From assembly GCA_023423415.1 (NCBI GenBank), contig JAFAFP010000130.1, positions 1 to 64,000 on the forward strand: 64,000 bases of DNA, in the 5' to 3' direction. The position numbers were made by a program, and so were the translations under genes. The notes under the pieces are model-generated. The model saw nothing but the letters and a program-made list of their open reading frames with translations. It was not told the DNA's origin and did not search any database. This DNA is from Pseudomonadota bacterium. Lineage in GTDB: Bacteria > Pseudomonadota > Alphaproteobacteria > Rhizobiales > Xanthobacteraceae. This document shows positions 16,870 through 25,325 of this stretch, piece by piece (within the stretch, counting starts at the first letter, position 1; the number at the start of each line of letters is the position of its first letter).

Positions 16870-18723
16870 ATGCCGCAGATCACACGCCGCGACTTTCTCA
16901 ATGGCTTTGCGCTCGGCATTGCCGCGGGACTGTCGCCGGCCCAGCAATTGTTTGCACAGACCGCGAGGCGTTATCCGCCGGCGCTGACGGGCATGCGCGG
17001 TCAGCACGACGGCTCATTTGAGGCCGCCCATGCGATGCGCGATGGGCAGGTGCCGTCGTTCGAGACCATCCCGATCGAAGAGAGCTACGACCTCGTTATT
17101 GTCGGCGCAGGTATCAGCGGCCTCTCGGCCGCATTTTTCTATCGGCAGCAGAAGCCGGATGCGCGCATCCTCATCCTCGACAATCATGACGACTTCGGCG
17201 GTCACGCCAAGCGCAACGAATTCAGGATCGGCGATCGCCTGATCCTCGGTTATGGCGGCAGTGAATCATTGCAATCGCCGCTGGGGCTATTCAGCGACGT
17301 TGCCAGGCGTCTGCTGCGCGATCTGAATGTCGATATTGCGCGCTTCCAGACAGCATTCGAGCGCCATCTTTATCCTTCTCTCGGGTTGTCACGCGGCGTG
17401 TTCTTCCCGCGCGAGCATTTCGGCCGAGATGCGCTGGTAACCGGAGATCCGACCGCAATGGTGGCAGACGATCTCGGTCCTGGCTTGCTCAACGAGAAAT
17501 CGCCGCAGGACTTCATCGCGGACTTTCCGCTCTCCGACGGGGAGAGGGCGCAGGTGTTGGCGCTGTACGACCGTATGCGCGATCCGTTGACCGGCAAGAC
17601 CACGGAAGAAAAGATCGGGTTCCTCGAGCGGACCAGCTACCGCGATTATCTCATCCAGACCTGCGGTCTGAGCGAGAGGGCTGCCAATTGTTTTCATGGC
17701 CGTTCGCTCGATTTCATGGCGCTGGCGAGTGACATGATCCCGGCCGCAAGCGCGTGGGAGATCGGGCTGCCCGGCTTTGCCGGGCTCGGGTTGCCGGAGC
17801 AGCCAAGTCCCGAACGCAACGAGCCCTACATCTATCATTTCCCGGACGGCAATGCCTCGATCGCACGCCTCTTGGTCCGCGCGCTCATACCCGGTGTCGC
17901 GCCCGGCAACACCATGGATGACATCGTGCTGGCACCGGTTCTCTACGACTGGCTCGACCGCGATGGCCATGCAGTGCGCATCCGGCTCGATAGTACCTGC
18001 ATGCATGTGAAGTCGATGCCGTCAGGTGCCGAACTGGCCTATATCCGTCATGGCGAACTCCACCGCGTCAAAGCCGCGCACACCATTCTGGCCTGCTTCA
18101 ATATGGCGATCCCGTACATGATGCCGGAATTGCCGGAGGAGCAGCGCCACGCGCTTCTTCGCAACGTCAAGGCGCCGCTTGTTTACACCAAGGTGCTGGT
18201 GCGCAACTGGAAGGCCTTCGCCAATCTCGGTGTGCACGAGATTTCCGGACCGATGTCGTTCCACAGTCGTGTGAAGCTGGACTACCCCGTCAGCATGGGC
18301 GGATATCGTCATCCGCGCGATCCGTCGGAACCGATTGGTCTGCATCTCGTCCATGTGCCGAACGAATCCAATCCGGGTATGGAAGCGCGCGATCAATTCC
18401 GGATCGGCCGCATGCAGCTTCTGGATATGACATTCGCCGACTTTGAAAAACGCATCCACGACGAACTCGGTCGCATGCTCGGGCCAGGCGGTTTCGAAAG
18501 TAATCGCGACATTGCCGCGATTACCGTCAATCGCTGGTCGCATGGCTATTCCTATGGCGGAAACTCGTTGTTCGATTCAGGCGATCAGACCGAAACGATT
18601 GAACGTGCACGCCAGCCTCTGGGACGCGTGGCCATCGCCAATTCGGATTCGGACTGGCATGCCTATGCCCATACAGCCATAGATCAGGCGCACCGGGCGG
18701 TGCGGGAAGTATTACAGAGCTGA
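16870..18723 (+). CDS. Tat-exported FAD oxidoreductase, spermidine dehydrogenase-like
   Basis: A 617-aa flavoprotein. The N-terminus has a twin-arginine motif (TRRDFLNGFALG), so it is predicted to be exported folded with FAD. A dinucleotide-binding motif VGAGISGLSAAFF lies near residues 77-89. The DDFGGHAKRNEF segment and the C-terminal region (VAIANSDSDWHAYAHTAIDQ) match the spermidine dehydrogenase (SpdH)-like group of FAD-dependent oxidoreductases. Known SpdH oxidises spermidine in the periplasm or membrane, but paralogues are diverse. It follows the amidase by 46 bases, suggesting an oxidation step coupled to TRAP uptake of an amine- or amide-containing compound. Confidence 0.85.
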   Translation: MPQITRRDFLNGFALGIAAGLSPAQQLFAQTARRYPPALTGMRGQHDGSFEAAHAMRDGQVPSFETIPIEESYDLVIVGAGISGLSAAFFYRQQKPDARILILDNHDDFGGHAKRNEFRIGDRLILGYGGSESLQSPLGLFSDVARRLLRDLNVDIARFQTAFERHLYPSLGLSRGVFFPREHFGRDALVTGDPTAMVADDLGPGLLNEKSPQDFIADFPLSDGERAQVLALYDRMRDPLTGKTTEEKIGFLERTSYRDYLIQTCGLSERAANCFHGRSLDFMALASDMIPAASAWEIGLPGFAGLGLPEQPSPERNEPYIYHFPDGNASIARLLVRALIPGVAPGNTMDDIVLAPVLYDWLDRDGHAVRIRLDSTCMHVKSMPSGAELAYIRHGELHRVKAAHTILACFNMAIPYMMPELPEEQRHALLRNVKAPLVYTKVLVRNWKAFANLGVHEISGPMSFHSRVKLDYPVSMGGYRHPRDPSEPIGLHLVHVPNESNPGMEARDQFRIGRMQLLDMTFADFEKRIHDELGRMLGPGGFESNRDIAAITVNRWSHGYSYGGNSLFDSGDQTETIERARQPLGRVAIANSDSDWHAYAHTAIDQAHRAVREVLQS

Positions 18724-18937
18724 ATTCTCGCGCGCCGAGAGATTGTGTGTCTGAAATCCCTTCAGAGTGACGCTTCAATCACGCCGGCACCTCCATTTTT
18801 CATCAGTAACATCGTCGTCACATTCTCGTTGATTGGAGGTGTGCTGCGACTGTGATACCCGCGCCCGTGAATTTTTTTGCGTCAGCGTCTGCCGACGTTC
18901 ATCGCAGGGATGCAATTGCGGGGGGATTATTTCGAAA

Positions 18938-19894
18938 ATGACTGAATGTTCTAATCAGATGACGGCGTCGACCTGGACCGCCGCTGTTATGTTCGCAGGG
19001 ATTTTTGTTGCTCAATTATCTGCTGCTTCCGCGCAGCCTGATCCATTCAGGAATTCGCCCACCGGCATGCTCACTTTCACCATCGAGGTGGAAGGGCAAG
19101 GTCGGCACACGGCGCGAAACAAAGTGGAGTGGCACGAACTGAACGTGTCGCGACGGGTGCAACTGGAGATGCCGATGGTACGGATCGGAACGGCGCCTGG
19201 CGGCTTTCGAACTTCGCCGAAAGCCCAAGCCATCGAACAAGCCGCCGCGAAGCCGCCGGCCGGTGTCGCCGAGATGGGCAAGGCGATGGAGGCTTGCAAG
19301 GGCGATCAGCAATGCATGATGCAGGTCGGAATGAAATTCGGTCGCTTGATGCAGCAAGGAAAGATGGAAAAGCCTACAGCGCCTTCGTTGGGCAAGATGG
19401 ATCGCTTTCATCACTGGATGGCCGACCGGCGTCGTCCTTGCGCGAGCGGCTCCATCGTCATCGACGACAAGGGGTATGGTGTTGAGATTTCGCCGCCCAA
19501 GCCGGCCGCACCGTTCAACTATCGGCGGACGGGCGAACGAAAACTGCCGGCAGAGCTCGAGCCGGTGATCGAGCAGGTCTGCGCAGCGACGCTGGCCATC
19601 GATACTGTTGACGGCAGCGTCGATATCGCGGTGTCGGGTCCGTTTGTGCCCGTCAAGGTGACCTATACCGGAGCCTTTGCAAGCGAAACCGGCCGCTCTG
19701 TCCTGTTTGTGGAAGATGCGAAGCACGGCGTTCAGGTCGGGGCTGTTGATCTGTTCGACTTTCCGGTCGATTCAGCCTCAAAGAGCATGAGTGGTCAGCG
19801 CCAGATCGAGAAAATGGGCCAGGTCACGCATGCAGGCGGATATGGCACGACGCCGGTCAGAGCGACCGTAAAATGGACCTTTGTTCGGCACTAG
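18938..19894 (+). CDS. Secreted protein of unknown function
   Basis: A 318-aa protein with a signal peptide (TAAVMFAGIFVAQLSAASA, cleavage before QPDPF). The start ATG 18938 follows a GGGGGG stretch; an open frame continues upstream but begins with TTG and a Cys-rich segment that does not look coding. The mature part has two pairs of nearby Cys (ACKGDQQC and PCASGS...VCAA) and beta-rich segments. I do not recognise a domain. It is followed by a bidirectional terminator and is probably periplasmic. Confidence 0.7.
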   Translation: MTECSNQMTASTWTAAVMFAGIFVAQLSAASAQPDPFRNSPTGMLTFTIEVEGQGRHTARNKVEWHELNVSRRVQLEMPMVRIGTAPGGFRTSPKAQAIEQAAAKPPAGVAEMGKAMEACKGDQQCMMQVGMKFGRLMQQGKMEKPTAPSLGKMDRFHHWMADRRRPCASGSIVIDDKGYGVEISPPKPAAPFNYRRTGERKLPAELEPVIEQVCAATLAIDTVDGSVDIAVSGPFVPVKVTYTGAFASETGRSVLFVEDAKHGVQVGAVDLFDFPVDSASKSMSGQRQIEKMGQVTHAGGYGTTPVRATVKWTFVRH

Positions 19895-19910
19895 CCCTGA
19901 CGCGTACAAG

Positions 19911-19938
19911 AAAGGCGCAGATGCTTGTCTGCGCCTTT
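19911..19938. terminator. Bidirectional terminator between convergent genes
   Basis: AAAGGCGCAGA, a short loop TGCTTG and TCTGCGCCTTT form a perfect 11-bp palindrome with A/T tails on both sides. It serves the secreted-protein gene and possibly the convergent metal-binding-protein gene. Confidence 0.85.
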
Positions 19939-20020
19939 CCGATTGTTGGAATTGAAGGTCAGCCGAGTAGCCCAACACGGTGGCCTGACGGCCTCCGCGG
20001 GCTCCAAGGCGAGCTTTTCG

Positions 20021-20965
20021 CTACTTCGTCTCGTTATTGGCCGCCACCAGCGCATTCACATTGGCATCGAACAGCGCGATGTAATCGTCGGTGTTCGGCA
20101 GCATGCCGACGGTGCCGGCGAGGTGCACCACCTTCGCGCCGGTGCGCTCCGCCAGCATGTTGGAATGCCGTTCCGGCTGATTCGCTTCTGCAAGGATGAG
20201 GCGGATATTCTTGTCCTTGATCAGCTTGGTCAGTTCGCCGATCCGGCCGAGTTTTGGTGGAGCGCCGTCGCGCGAGGTGATGAAGTCGACGATGTTCAAA
20301 CCGAACCGATTGGCGAAATAATCCCAGTCGTCATGGAAGGCGATCAGCGGTTCCTTCTTCAGCGGCTCGAGCCGGGACTGCCATTCTTCGAGCTTGTAGT
20401 TCAAGCGCGACAGGAACGTCTTGCGGTTCTCTTCATAGTACTTCCGGTTTTCGGGATCGACCTCCGAAAACGTTTTCACCATCGCCGCCGTAATGGCATC
20501 GGCGGTCTTTGGATCAAGCCAGTAATGCAGCGTCGGCGCACCGCGCAGCGCGCGCCGGTTGCGCGGGGCGAAGCCGGCACTGACCAGCAGCGGGTCGCTC
20601 ACGGCGGCGGAGGCGTCGAGATGGCCCTTCTCGCCGCGCTCGATGCCGGTGCGGCCGTTCTTTTGCGCCGCGCGCGCCAGCAGCTTGTCGAACCAGGGAT
20701 CGATGGTCGGTCCGGCGCGGACGACAACACGCGCGCCCTTCAGGATCGATGTTGCCTGCAAGCGCGGTGCGTAGCGCTCTGGGCGTTCGCCGGCCGGCAC
20801 GAGGCTCGATACCACCACGCGCTCCGACCCCACTGCTTTGACCAGCGCGCGAAGGTCGCTCGTCGTGGTGACGACGCGAAGGCGATCCTGCGCGGATGCG
20901 ATCGAAGGAAATGCGAACGAAATCGCAAAAAGGAATATCAGCCGTTTCCAGGTCAGTTGTGTCAT
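20021..20965 (-). CDS. Metal ABC transporter substrate-binding protein (ZnuA/cluster A-I type), orphan
   Basis: A 314-aa periplasmic protein with signal peptide LIFLFAISFAFPSIASA. The cluster A-I (Zn/Mn) fold is indicated by VVTTTSDLRALVKAVG, HYWLDPKTADAI and AFHDDWDYFANRFG. Two metal-ligand positions are present (His in HYWLDP, His in FHDDW) with acidic residues later. The first canonical ligand, the His of the PHxYEP motif, is Arg here (ERPERYAPR). No ATPase or permease gene is nearby, so it is an orphan binding protein or feeds a transporter encoded elsewhere. Metal specificity is uncertain. Confidence 0.85.
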   Translation of the reverse strand: MTQLTWKRLIFLFAISFAFPSIASAQDRLRVVTTTSDLRALVKAVGSERVVVSSLVPAGERPERYAPRLQATSILKGARVVVRAGPTIDPWFDKLLARAAQKNGRTGIERGEKGHLDASAAVSDPLLVSAGFAPRNRRALRGAPTLHYWLDPKTADAITAAMVKTFSEVDPENRKYYEENRKTFLSRLNYKLEEWQSRLEPLKKEPLIAFHDDWDYFANRFGLNIVDFITSRDGAPPKLGRIGELTKLIKDKNIRLILAEANQPERHSNMLAERTGAKVVHLAGTVGMLPNTDDYIALFDANVNALVAANNETK

Positions 20966-20991
20966 TGTCCCATCCCGGCTGCCATTATAAT

Positions 20992-21022
20992 GTCCCGTAC
21001 CCGGCTAGGCCAAGGGCTACGA
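20992..21022 (-). promoter_or_regulatory. Possible promoter of the metal-binding-protein gene
   Basis: On the minus strand a TATAAT box lies about 30 bases before the start codon, inside the palindrome CATTATAATG (20993-21002). A weak TTGGCC -35 sits 18 bases further upstream. The palindrome could also be bound by a metal regulator such as Zur, but it lacks a full Zur consensus. Confidence 0.35.
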
Positions 21023-21136
21023 CCTCCATCCCAGCATCATCATTTTCGGTGTGCTTCCGCTGTGTCATGCGGCCTGTTCCCACGTTAACCTTGCCGTTAT
21101 CCCGTATCTGATCGTCCGAGACCGAACGGAGCTTTC

Positions 21137-21556
21137 ATGTCGTTTCTGCGAAATCGCCCGGCCGCCTGCTTCACGACATTCCTCGCTATTGCCTTGACAA
21201 TGTTCGCCATTGCGTCGGCTGTCGCGCAGAACGCATTTCCGTTTGACGCGGAACTGCGGCTGGAGGCGAAATCGTTACCGGGGTCCAAGCGTGTTCCCTG
21301 GCTGCAATTCGCGCCGAATGGAGCGGTGGATATCGACCTGTGGTGCGCCACCGGTCGTGGACAGGCGGTGATCGTCGATCAGACGATCACCATCCTGCCG
21401 ACGTCGCTGCGCGACAATCAATGCTCGAAGGATCTCTTGCAGATGGACAAGGAATTCCTGACCAGTCTCACGCAAGTTACGTCCTGGCGCTGGGAGGGGT
21501 TCCTTTTGGTATTGGATGGGCCGCAGGTTTTGCGCTGGCGCCCGGCCTCCAATTAG
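21137..21556 (+). CDS. Small secreted protein of unknown function
   Basis: A 139-aa protein with a clear signal peptide (cleavage near SAVAQ) and a mature part with Cys in DLWCATG and NQCSKDL. The closing segment LLVLDGPQVLRWRP is reminiscent of META/HslJ-like small domains, but the resemblance is weak. It is divergent from the orphan metal-binding protein and convergent with the gene at 21606. No function is assigned. Confidence 0.65.
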   Translation: MSFLRNRPAACFTTFLAIALTMFAIASAVAQNAFPFDAELRLEAKSLPGSKRVPWLQFAPNGAVDIDLWCATGRGQAVIVDQTITILPTSLRDNQCSKDLLQMDKEFLTSLTQVTSWRWEGFLLVLDGPQVLRWRPASN

Positions 21557-21605
21557 TTTGCAGGTCTGATGCAGGATTGTTCGCTGCAGAAATGGCAACA
21601 GGGCT

Positions 21606-22778
21606 CTATTGCTTCGCCCAACCCTCCTTGTCCGTATCCCAGACCTGTCCCTTCAGTTCCTTTGCCAAGGCAGCTTGCAGCGTATCGGCCCCGACGGGTT
21701 CGGATGACTCGCCGTTGCTCTGACTTGCGGAGATCTGTAGACGCGGGCCTGCGCCTGTATCCTGGATCTCGCTGTCGAGTTGACCAATGCGGGCCACGAT
21801 CGCGTCCTTTGCGCCGGGCTTCTCGCTGCTGAACACGAAGGCTGCACCGATCACTTCCGTGAGTCCAAGACCGGGAACGGTAACGTCAGGCCGTTTCACC
21901 AACACACTGAGTTCACCGGTGACGTCATCCCATTCGATCGCATCAGGTTCAGCCGACAGAACCTTTGCCATGACCGCTGAGACTGTCTTGCCGAGTTTCT
22001 CGCGATCGAGCTTGCCGTTTGCATCGCGCCAGCCGGCGGCTGGGAAACGGATCGAACGGCTGAGATCGATGCCGCCGCTGGTCCAGCCTGCGCGAGTGAC
22101 GCCGGGAAACGACTTGGCCTTGGCGATGACATCAAGCGTGCGCTCCGGATCGACCTCGGCCTGCACGTCGAAATATCCGCGACGCAACGCTTCGCAGCTC
22201 GGCGCGATGCTGAAACCTTGCACCTTCACATTTTCAGTTCGCAGCGATTTCAGAAAATCCGCAAGTGACATGCGATTGACGCGGAAAGCGATCGTGCCCG
22301 GCGTGACTTCGTGAAAGTCCGCTGGGTTTTCGACAATCGTTTCCTCGACGGCTGTTTGTTCCTGAAAGTCCCTGGCGCTCATGTCGGTGATGTCGCCCGA
22401 TGATCCCCGGAAGATTCGCTCGCCGTATTTCAACGTGCCATCAAACGAAAATGTGTCACCTGAACCAGTGCGCACGAGATCGACACTCACCGGCGTCTTG
22501 CTCTCCTGAGCCTGTCCAGTTCCGGTGAGGCGGTTGCCCTGCGGTTTCAACGTGATGACGATGCGATCGCGCAGTGGCGATCCCGGCGCGAGCGCATGAC
22601 AAAGATCGAGCTCGGCTGAAACGACTTTGTTGCCGGCGCGCGTTTCCTTCAGGAACGCATCGGTCTCGATGTCATCCATCAGACCGTAGACGCCATTGAA
22701 ATAGCGAACATTGTTTTGCGCGGCTGCGCCAAATCCGCTGCACAAAACGACAAAAAGCGTGACGATCGAGCAACGCAT
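21606..22778 (-). CDS. Secreted protein of unknown function
   Basis: A 390-aa protein. ATG 22778 is preferred over the in-frame TTG at 22793 because GGGGAA precedes it and the signal peptide then starts MRCSIVTLFVVLCSGFGAAA. The mature region repeats an ionic, beta-rich composition without a domain I recognise. Three Cys are visible (one in the signal peptide, then LCHALAPG and APSCEALRR). It is transcribed in the same direction as groEL, but groEL has its own terminator between them. Confidence 0.68.
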   Translation of the reverse strand: MRCSIVTLFVVLCSGFGAAAQNNVRYFNGVYGLMDDIETDAFLKETRAGNKVVSAELDLCHALAPGSPLRDRIVITLKPQGNRLTGTGQAQESKTPVSVDLVRTGSGDTFSFDGTLKYGERIFRGSSGDITDMSARDFQEQTAVEETIVENPADFHEVTPGTIAFRVNRMSLADFLKSLRTENVKVQGFSIAPSCEALRRGYFDVQAEVDPERTLDVIAKAKSFPGVTRAGWTSGGIDLSRSIRFPAAGWRDANGKLDREKLGKTVSAVMAKVLSAEPDAIEWDDVTGELSVLVKRPDVTVPGLGLTEVIGAAFVFSSEKPGAKDAIVARIGQLDSEIQDTGAGPRLQISASQSNGESSEPVGADTLQAALAKELKGQVWDTDKEGWAKQ

Positions 22779-22858
22779 GGAAAGTTTCCCCAAACTTTGG
22801 CGACGCTAGCATCAAAGCCGGGCGTGGTCACGGCTTCGGAGATCGTCGGTGCCGAAAC

Positions 22859-22884
22859 AAAAAAGGCGCGGCTTGCGCCGCGCC
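22859..22884 (-). terminator. Rho-independent terminator of groESL
   Basis: On the minus strand GGCGCGGC, a GCAA loop and GCCGCGCC form a perfect 8-bp stem followed by TTTTTTG, 25 bases after the groEL stop. Confidence 0.92.
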
Positions 22885-22909
22885 TTCCTGCATTCATGTG
22901 GAATGAGGT

Positions 22910-24553
22910 TTAGAAGCCCATGCCACCCATGCCGCCCATTCCGCCGCCGCCCGGCATCGCCGGCGCTGCGTCCTTCGGCAGCTCGGCGACCATGGCTTCG
23001 GTGGTGATCAGGAGGCCAGCGACCGAGGCCGCATCCTGCAGCGCCGCGCGCACGACCTTGGCCGGATCGACGATGCCGGCTTCCAGCATGTCGACATAGC
23101 TTTCGTTCGAGGCGTTGAAGCCGAAGGTTTCGGACTTGTTCTCGAGAATCTTGCCAACCACGATCGAGCCTTCGACGCCGGCATTTTCCGAGATCTGACG
23201 GATCGGCGCTTCGATCGCCCGCAGGACGATGTTGATGCCGGCCTGGATGTCGGGATTCTCGTTCGAAATCTTGCCGACCGCCTTCTTGGCGCGAAGGAGG
23301 GCGATGCCGCCGCCCGGAACGATGCCTTCTTCAACGGCAGCGCGGGTGGCGTTGAGCGCGTCTTCGACACGATCCTTCTTTTCCTTCACTTCGATTTCGG
23401 TCGCTCCGCCGACCTTGATCACCGCAACGCCGCCGGCGAGCTTCGCCAGACGTTCTTGCAGCTTTTCACGGTCGTAGTCCGAGGTGGTTTCTTCGATCTG
23501 AGCCTTGATCTGCGCGACGCGGCCTTCGATGTCCTTGGCCTTGCCGGCGCCTTTGACGATCGTGGTCTTTTCCTTCTCGATGATCACCTTCTTCGCACGA
23601 CCCAGCATGTTGAGGGTCACGGTTTCCAGCTTCATGCCGAGATCGTCAGAGATGAGCTGACCGCCGGTCAGGATAGCGATGTCTTCCAGCATGGCCTTGC
23701 GGCGATCGCCGAAGCCCGGAGCCTTCACAGCTGCGACCTTCAGGCCACCGCGGAGACGGTTGACCACGAGGGTCGCTAGCGCTTCGCCTTCGACGTCTTC
23801 AGCGATAATGATCAGCGGCTTGCCCGACTGCACCACGGCTTCGAGCAGCGGCAACATCGACTGCAGACCGGAGAGCTTCTTCTCGTGCAGCAGCACGTAA
23901 GCGTCTTCCATGTCGGCGATCATCTTCTCGGCATTGGTCACGAAATACGGCGAGAGATAGCCGCGATCGAACTGCATGCCTTCGACGATGTCGACTTCGG
24001 TGTCGAGGGACTTGGCTTCCTCGACGGTGATGACGCCTTCATTGCCGACCTTCTGCATCGCCTGGGCGATCATCTTGCCGATGGTCTGGTCGCCGTTGGC
24101 GGAGATGGTGCCAACCTGTGCGACTTCGGCTGAAGATGCGACCGGCTTCGCGCGCTTCTCAATGTCCTTCAGGACGGCGGCAACGGCGATATCGACGCCG
24201 CGCTTCAGGTCCATCGGGTTCATGCCGGCGGCAACCGACTTGGCGCCTTCGCGCACGATCGCCTGGGCCAGCACGGTCGCCGTCGTCGTGCCGTCACCGG
24301 CGCGGTCGTTGGTCTTGGAGGCGACTTCGCGCACCATTTGCGCGCCCATGTTTTCGAACTTGTCCTCAAGCTCGATTTCCTTCGCCACGGTCACACCGTC
24401 CTTGGTGATGCGCGGGGCGCCGAACGACTTGTCGATCACGACGTTCCGGCCCTTGGGGCCCAGAGTGACCTTCACCGCATTGGCGAGAACATCGACGCCG
24501 CGCAGCATCCGCTCGCGTGCATCGCTGGAAAATTTTACGTCCTTGGCAGCCAT
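22910..24553 (-). CDS. groEL: Chaperonin GroEL (60 kDa)
   Basis: A 547-aa ATP-dependent chaperonin subunit forming the double-ring folding chamber with GroES. The N-terminus AAKDVKFSSDARERML, the ATP motif AGDGTTTATVLAQ and the Gly-Met-rich tail ending GGMGGMGGMGF are all present, and length is standard. GGAGCAAGCAAC precedes the ATG. It is the second gene of the groES-groEL operon, separated from groES by about 147 bases holding a palindromic repeat. Many Hyphomicrobiales carry several groEL copies; this CIRCE-controlled copy is likely a heat-inducible one. Confidence 0.98.
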   Translation of the reverse strand: MAAKDVKFSSDARERMLRGVDVLANAVKVTLGPKGRNVVIDKSFGAPRITKDGVTVAKEIELEDKFENMGAQMVREVASKTNDRAGDGTTTATVLAQAIVREGAKSVAAGMNPMDLKRGVDIAVAAVLKDIEKRAKPVASSAEVAQVGTISANGDQTIGKMIAQAMQKVGNEGVITVEEAKSLDTEVDIVEGMQFDRGYLSPYFVTNAEKMIADMEDAYVLLHEKKLSGLQSMLPLLEAVVQSGKPLIIIAEDVEGEALATLVVNRLRGGLKVAAVKAPGFGDRRKAMLEDIAILTGGQLISDDLGMKLETVTLNMLGRAKKVIIEKEKTTIVKGAGKAKDIEGRVAQIKAQIEETTSDYDREKLQERLAKLAGGVAVIKVGGATEIEVKEKKDRVEDALNATRAAVEEGIVPGGGIALLRAKKAVGKISNENPDIQAGINIVLRAIEAPIRQISENAGVEGSIVVGKILENKSETFGFNASNESYVDMLEAGIVDPAKVVRAALQDAASVAGLLITTEAMVAELPKDAAPAMPGGGGMGGMGGMGF

Positions 24554-24581
24554 GTTGCTTGCTCCGATTGATCTTGTGAGA

Positions 24582-24693
24582 CCCTCATCCTGAGGAACAC
24601 GGAACGCGCGTCTCGAAGGATGAAGGTCGGGTCCATGCCATTCGCCCTCGTCCTTCGAGACGACCGCTGCGCGGCCGCCTCAGGACGAGGCCG
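24582..24693. repeat. Palindromic repeat CCTCATCCTGAGG...CCTCAGGACGAGG inside groESL (copy 1)
   Basis: The arms CCTCATCCTGAGGA and CCTCAGGACGAGG are inverted, and inside them GTCTCGAAGGA and TCCTTCGAGACG are inverted as well. The element therefore folds into a long hairpin in the groES-groEL transcript. The second copy is at 60735-60830. This is a widespread intergenic repeat type in Bradyrhizobium-like genomes (from memory). Confidence 0.85.
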
Positions 24694-24700
24694 AAAAAAG

Positions 24701-24997
24701 TCAGGCGATCACGCCCATGATGTCGGACTCCTTCATGATGAGGAGTTCTTCGCCGTCCAGCTTCACTTCGGTGCCGGACCACTTGCCGAACAGCACGCGG
24801 TCACCGGCCTTGACGTCGAGCGGGGTCAGCTTGCCAGCTTCGTCACGGCCACCCGGGCCGACGGCGACCACTTCGCCTTCCTGTGGCTTCTCCTTGGCGG
24901 TATCCGGAATGATGATGCCGCCCTTGGTCTTCTCGTCTGCCTGAAGGCGACGCACGACGACACGGTCATGCAGGGGGCGGAATTTGGTCTTGGCCAT
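24701..24997 (-). CDS. groES: Co-chaperonin GroES (10 kDa)
   Basis: A 98-aa co-chaperonin that caps GroEL. It shows FRPLHDRVVVRR, the mobile-loop region TKGGIIIPDTA, VLFGKWSGTEVKLDGEELLIMKE and a typical C-terminus SDIMGVIA. Length is standard. It is first in the operon, downstream of the CIRCE operator and the promoter-like pair at 25092-25122. Confidence 0.98.
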   Translation of the reverse strand: MAKTKFRPLHDRVVVRRLQADEKTKGGIIIPDTAKEKPQEGEVVAVGPGGRDEAGKLTPLDVKAGDRVLFGKWSGTEVKLDGEELLIMKESDIMGVIA

Positions 24998-25055
24998 GTT
25001 TTCCTCGCGGGGATGGTGCGCTGTGGCGCCTGAAATTTGCTGATCGTGCAGCTGC

Positions 25056-25082
25056 TTGGCACTCAGCTCAAAAGAGTGCTAA
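25056..25082 (-). promoter_or_regulatory. CIRCE operator (HrcA binding site)
   Basis: TTGGCACTC, nine bases (AGCTCAAAA) and GAGTGCTAA match the CIRCE consensus TTAGCACTC-N9-GAGTGCTAA with one mismatch. It lies about 60 bases upstream of groES, in the 5' leader, as expected for HrcA repression. Confidence 0.95.
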
Positions 25083-25091
25083 CGGGTTGCG

Positions 25092-25122
25092 GACATACGG
25101 GCCGAATGGGTTGTCTGTCAAG
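25092..25122 (-). promoter_or_regulatory. groESL promoter
   Basis: On the minus strand CTTGACA (25122-25116) is followed after about 18 bases by TATGTC (25097-25092). CTTGAC-N17-CGTATGT also fits alphaproteobacterial RpoH-type promoters. CIRCE lies just downstream of it, so dual control by RpoH (or the housekeeping sigma) and HrcA is likely. Confidence 0.7.
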
Positions 25123-25325
25123 ACAGGATCGTTCTACCCGGGGGGTGACGTTGCGTCGGTTCGGCGTTTCTATTCGAGCGCGAGCGGCGGCTGCTTTCGG
25201 AGCGATTTGTGGATGTTGCGGGCTCCAATTTGCCCAAAAGTCTTGCGCCGCCGAAGACTTGCCCGCACAGTAGCGTGAATGTGATGTGAACAGGGACAGG
25301 TTATCCCTGCAATCGAGGTCGAACC

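Noticed and set aside
19925..21088. A 387-codon plus-strand open frame over the metal-binding-protein gene
   Set aside because: The minus-strand frame has a signal peptide and family motifs; the plus-strand product does not resemble any family.
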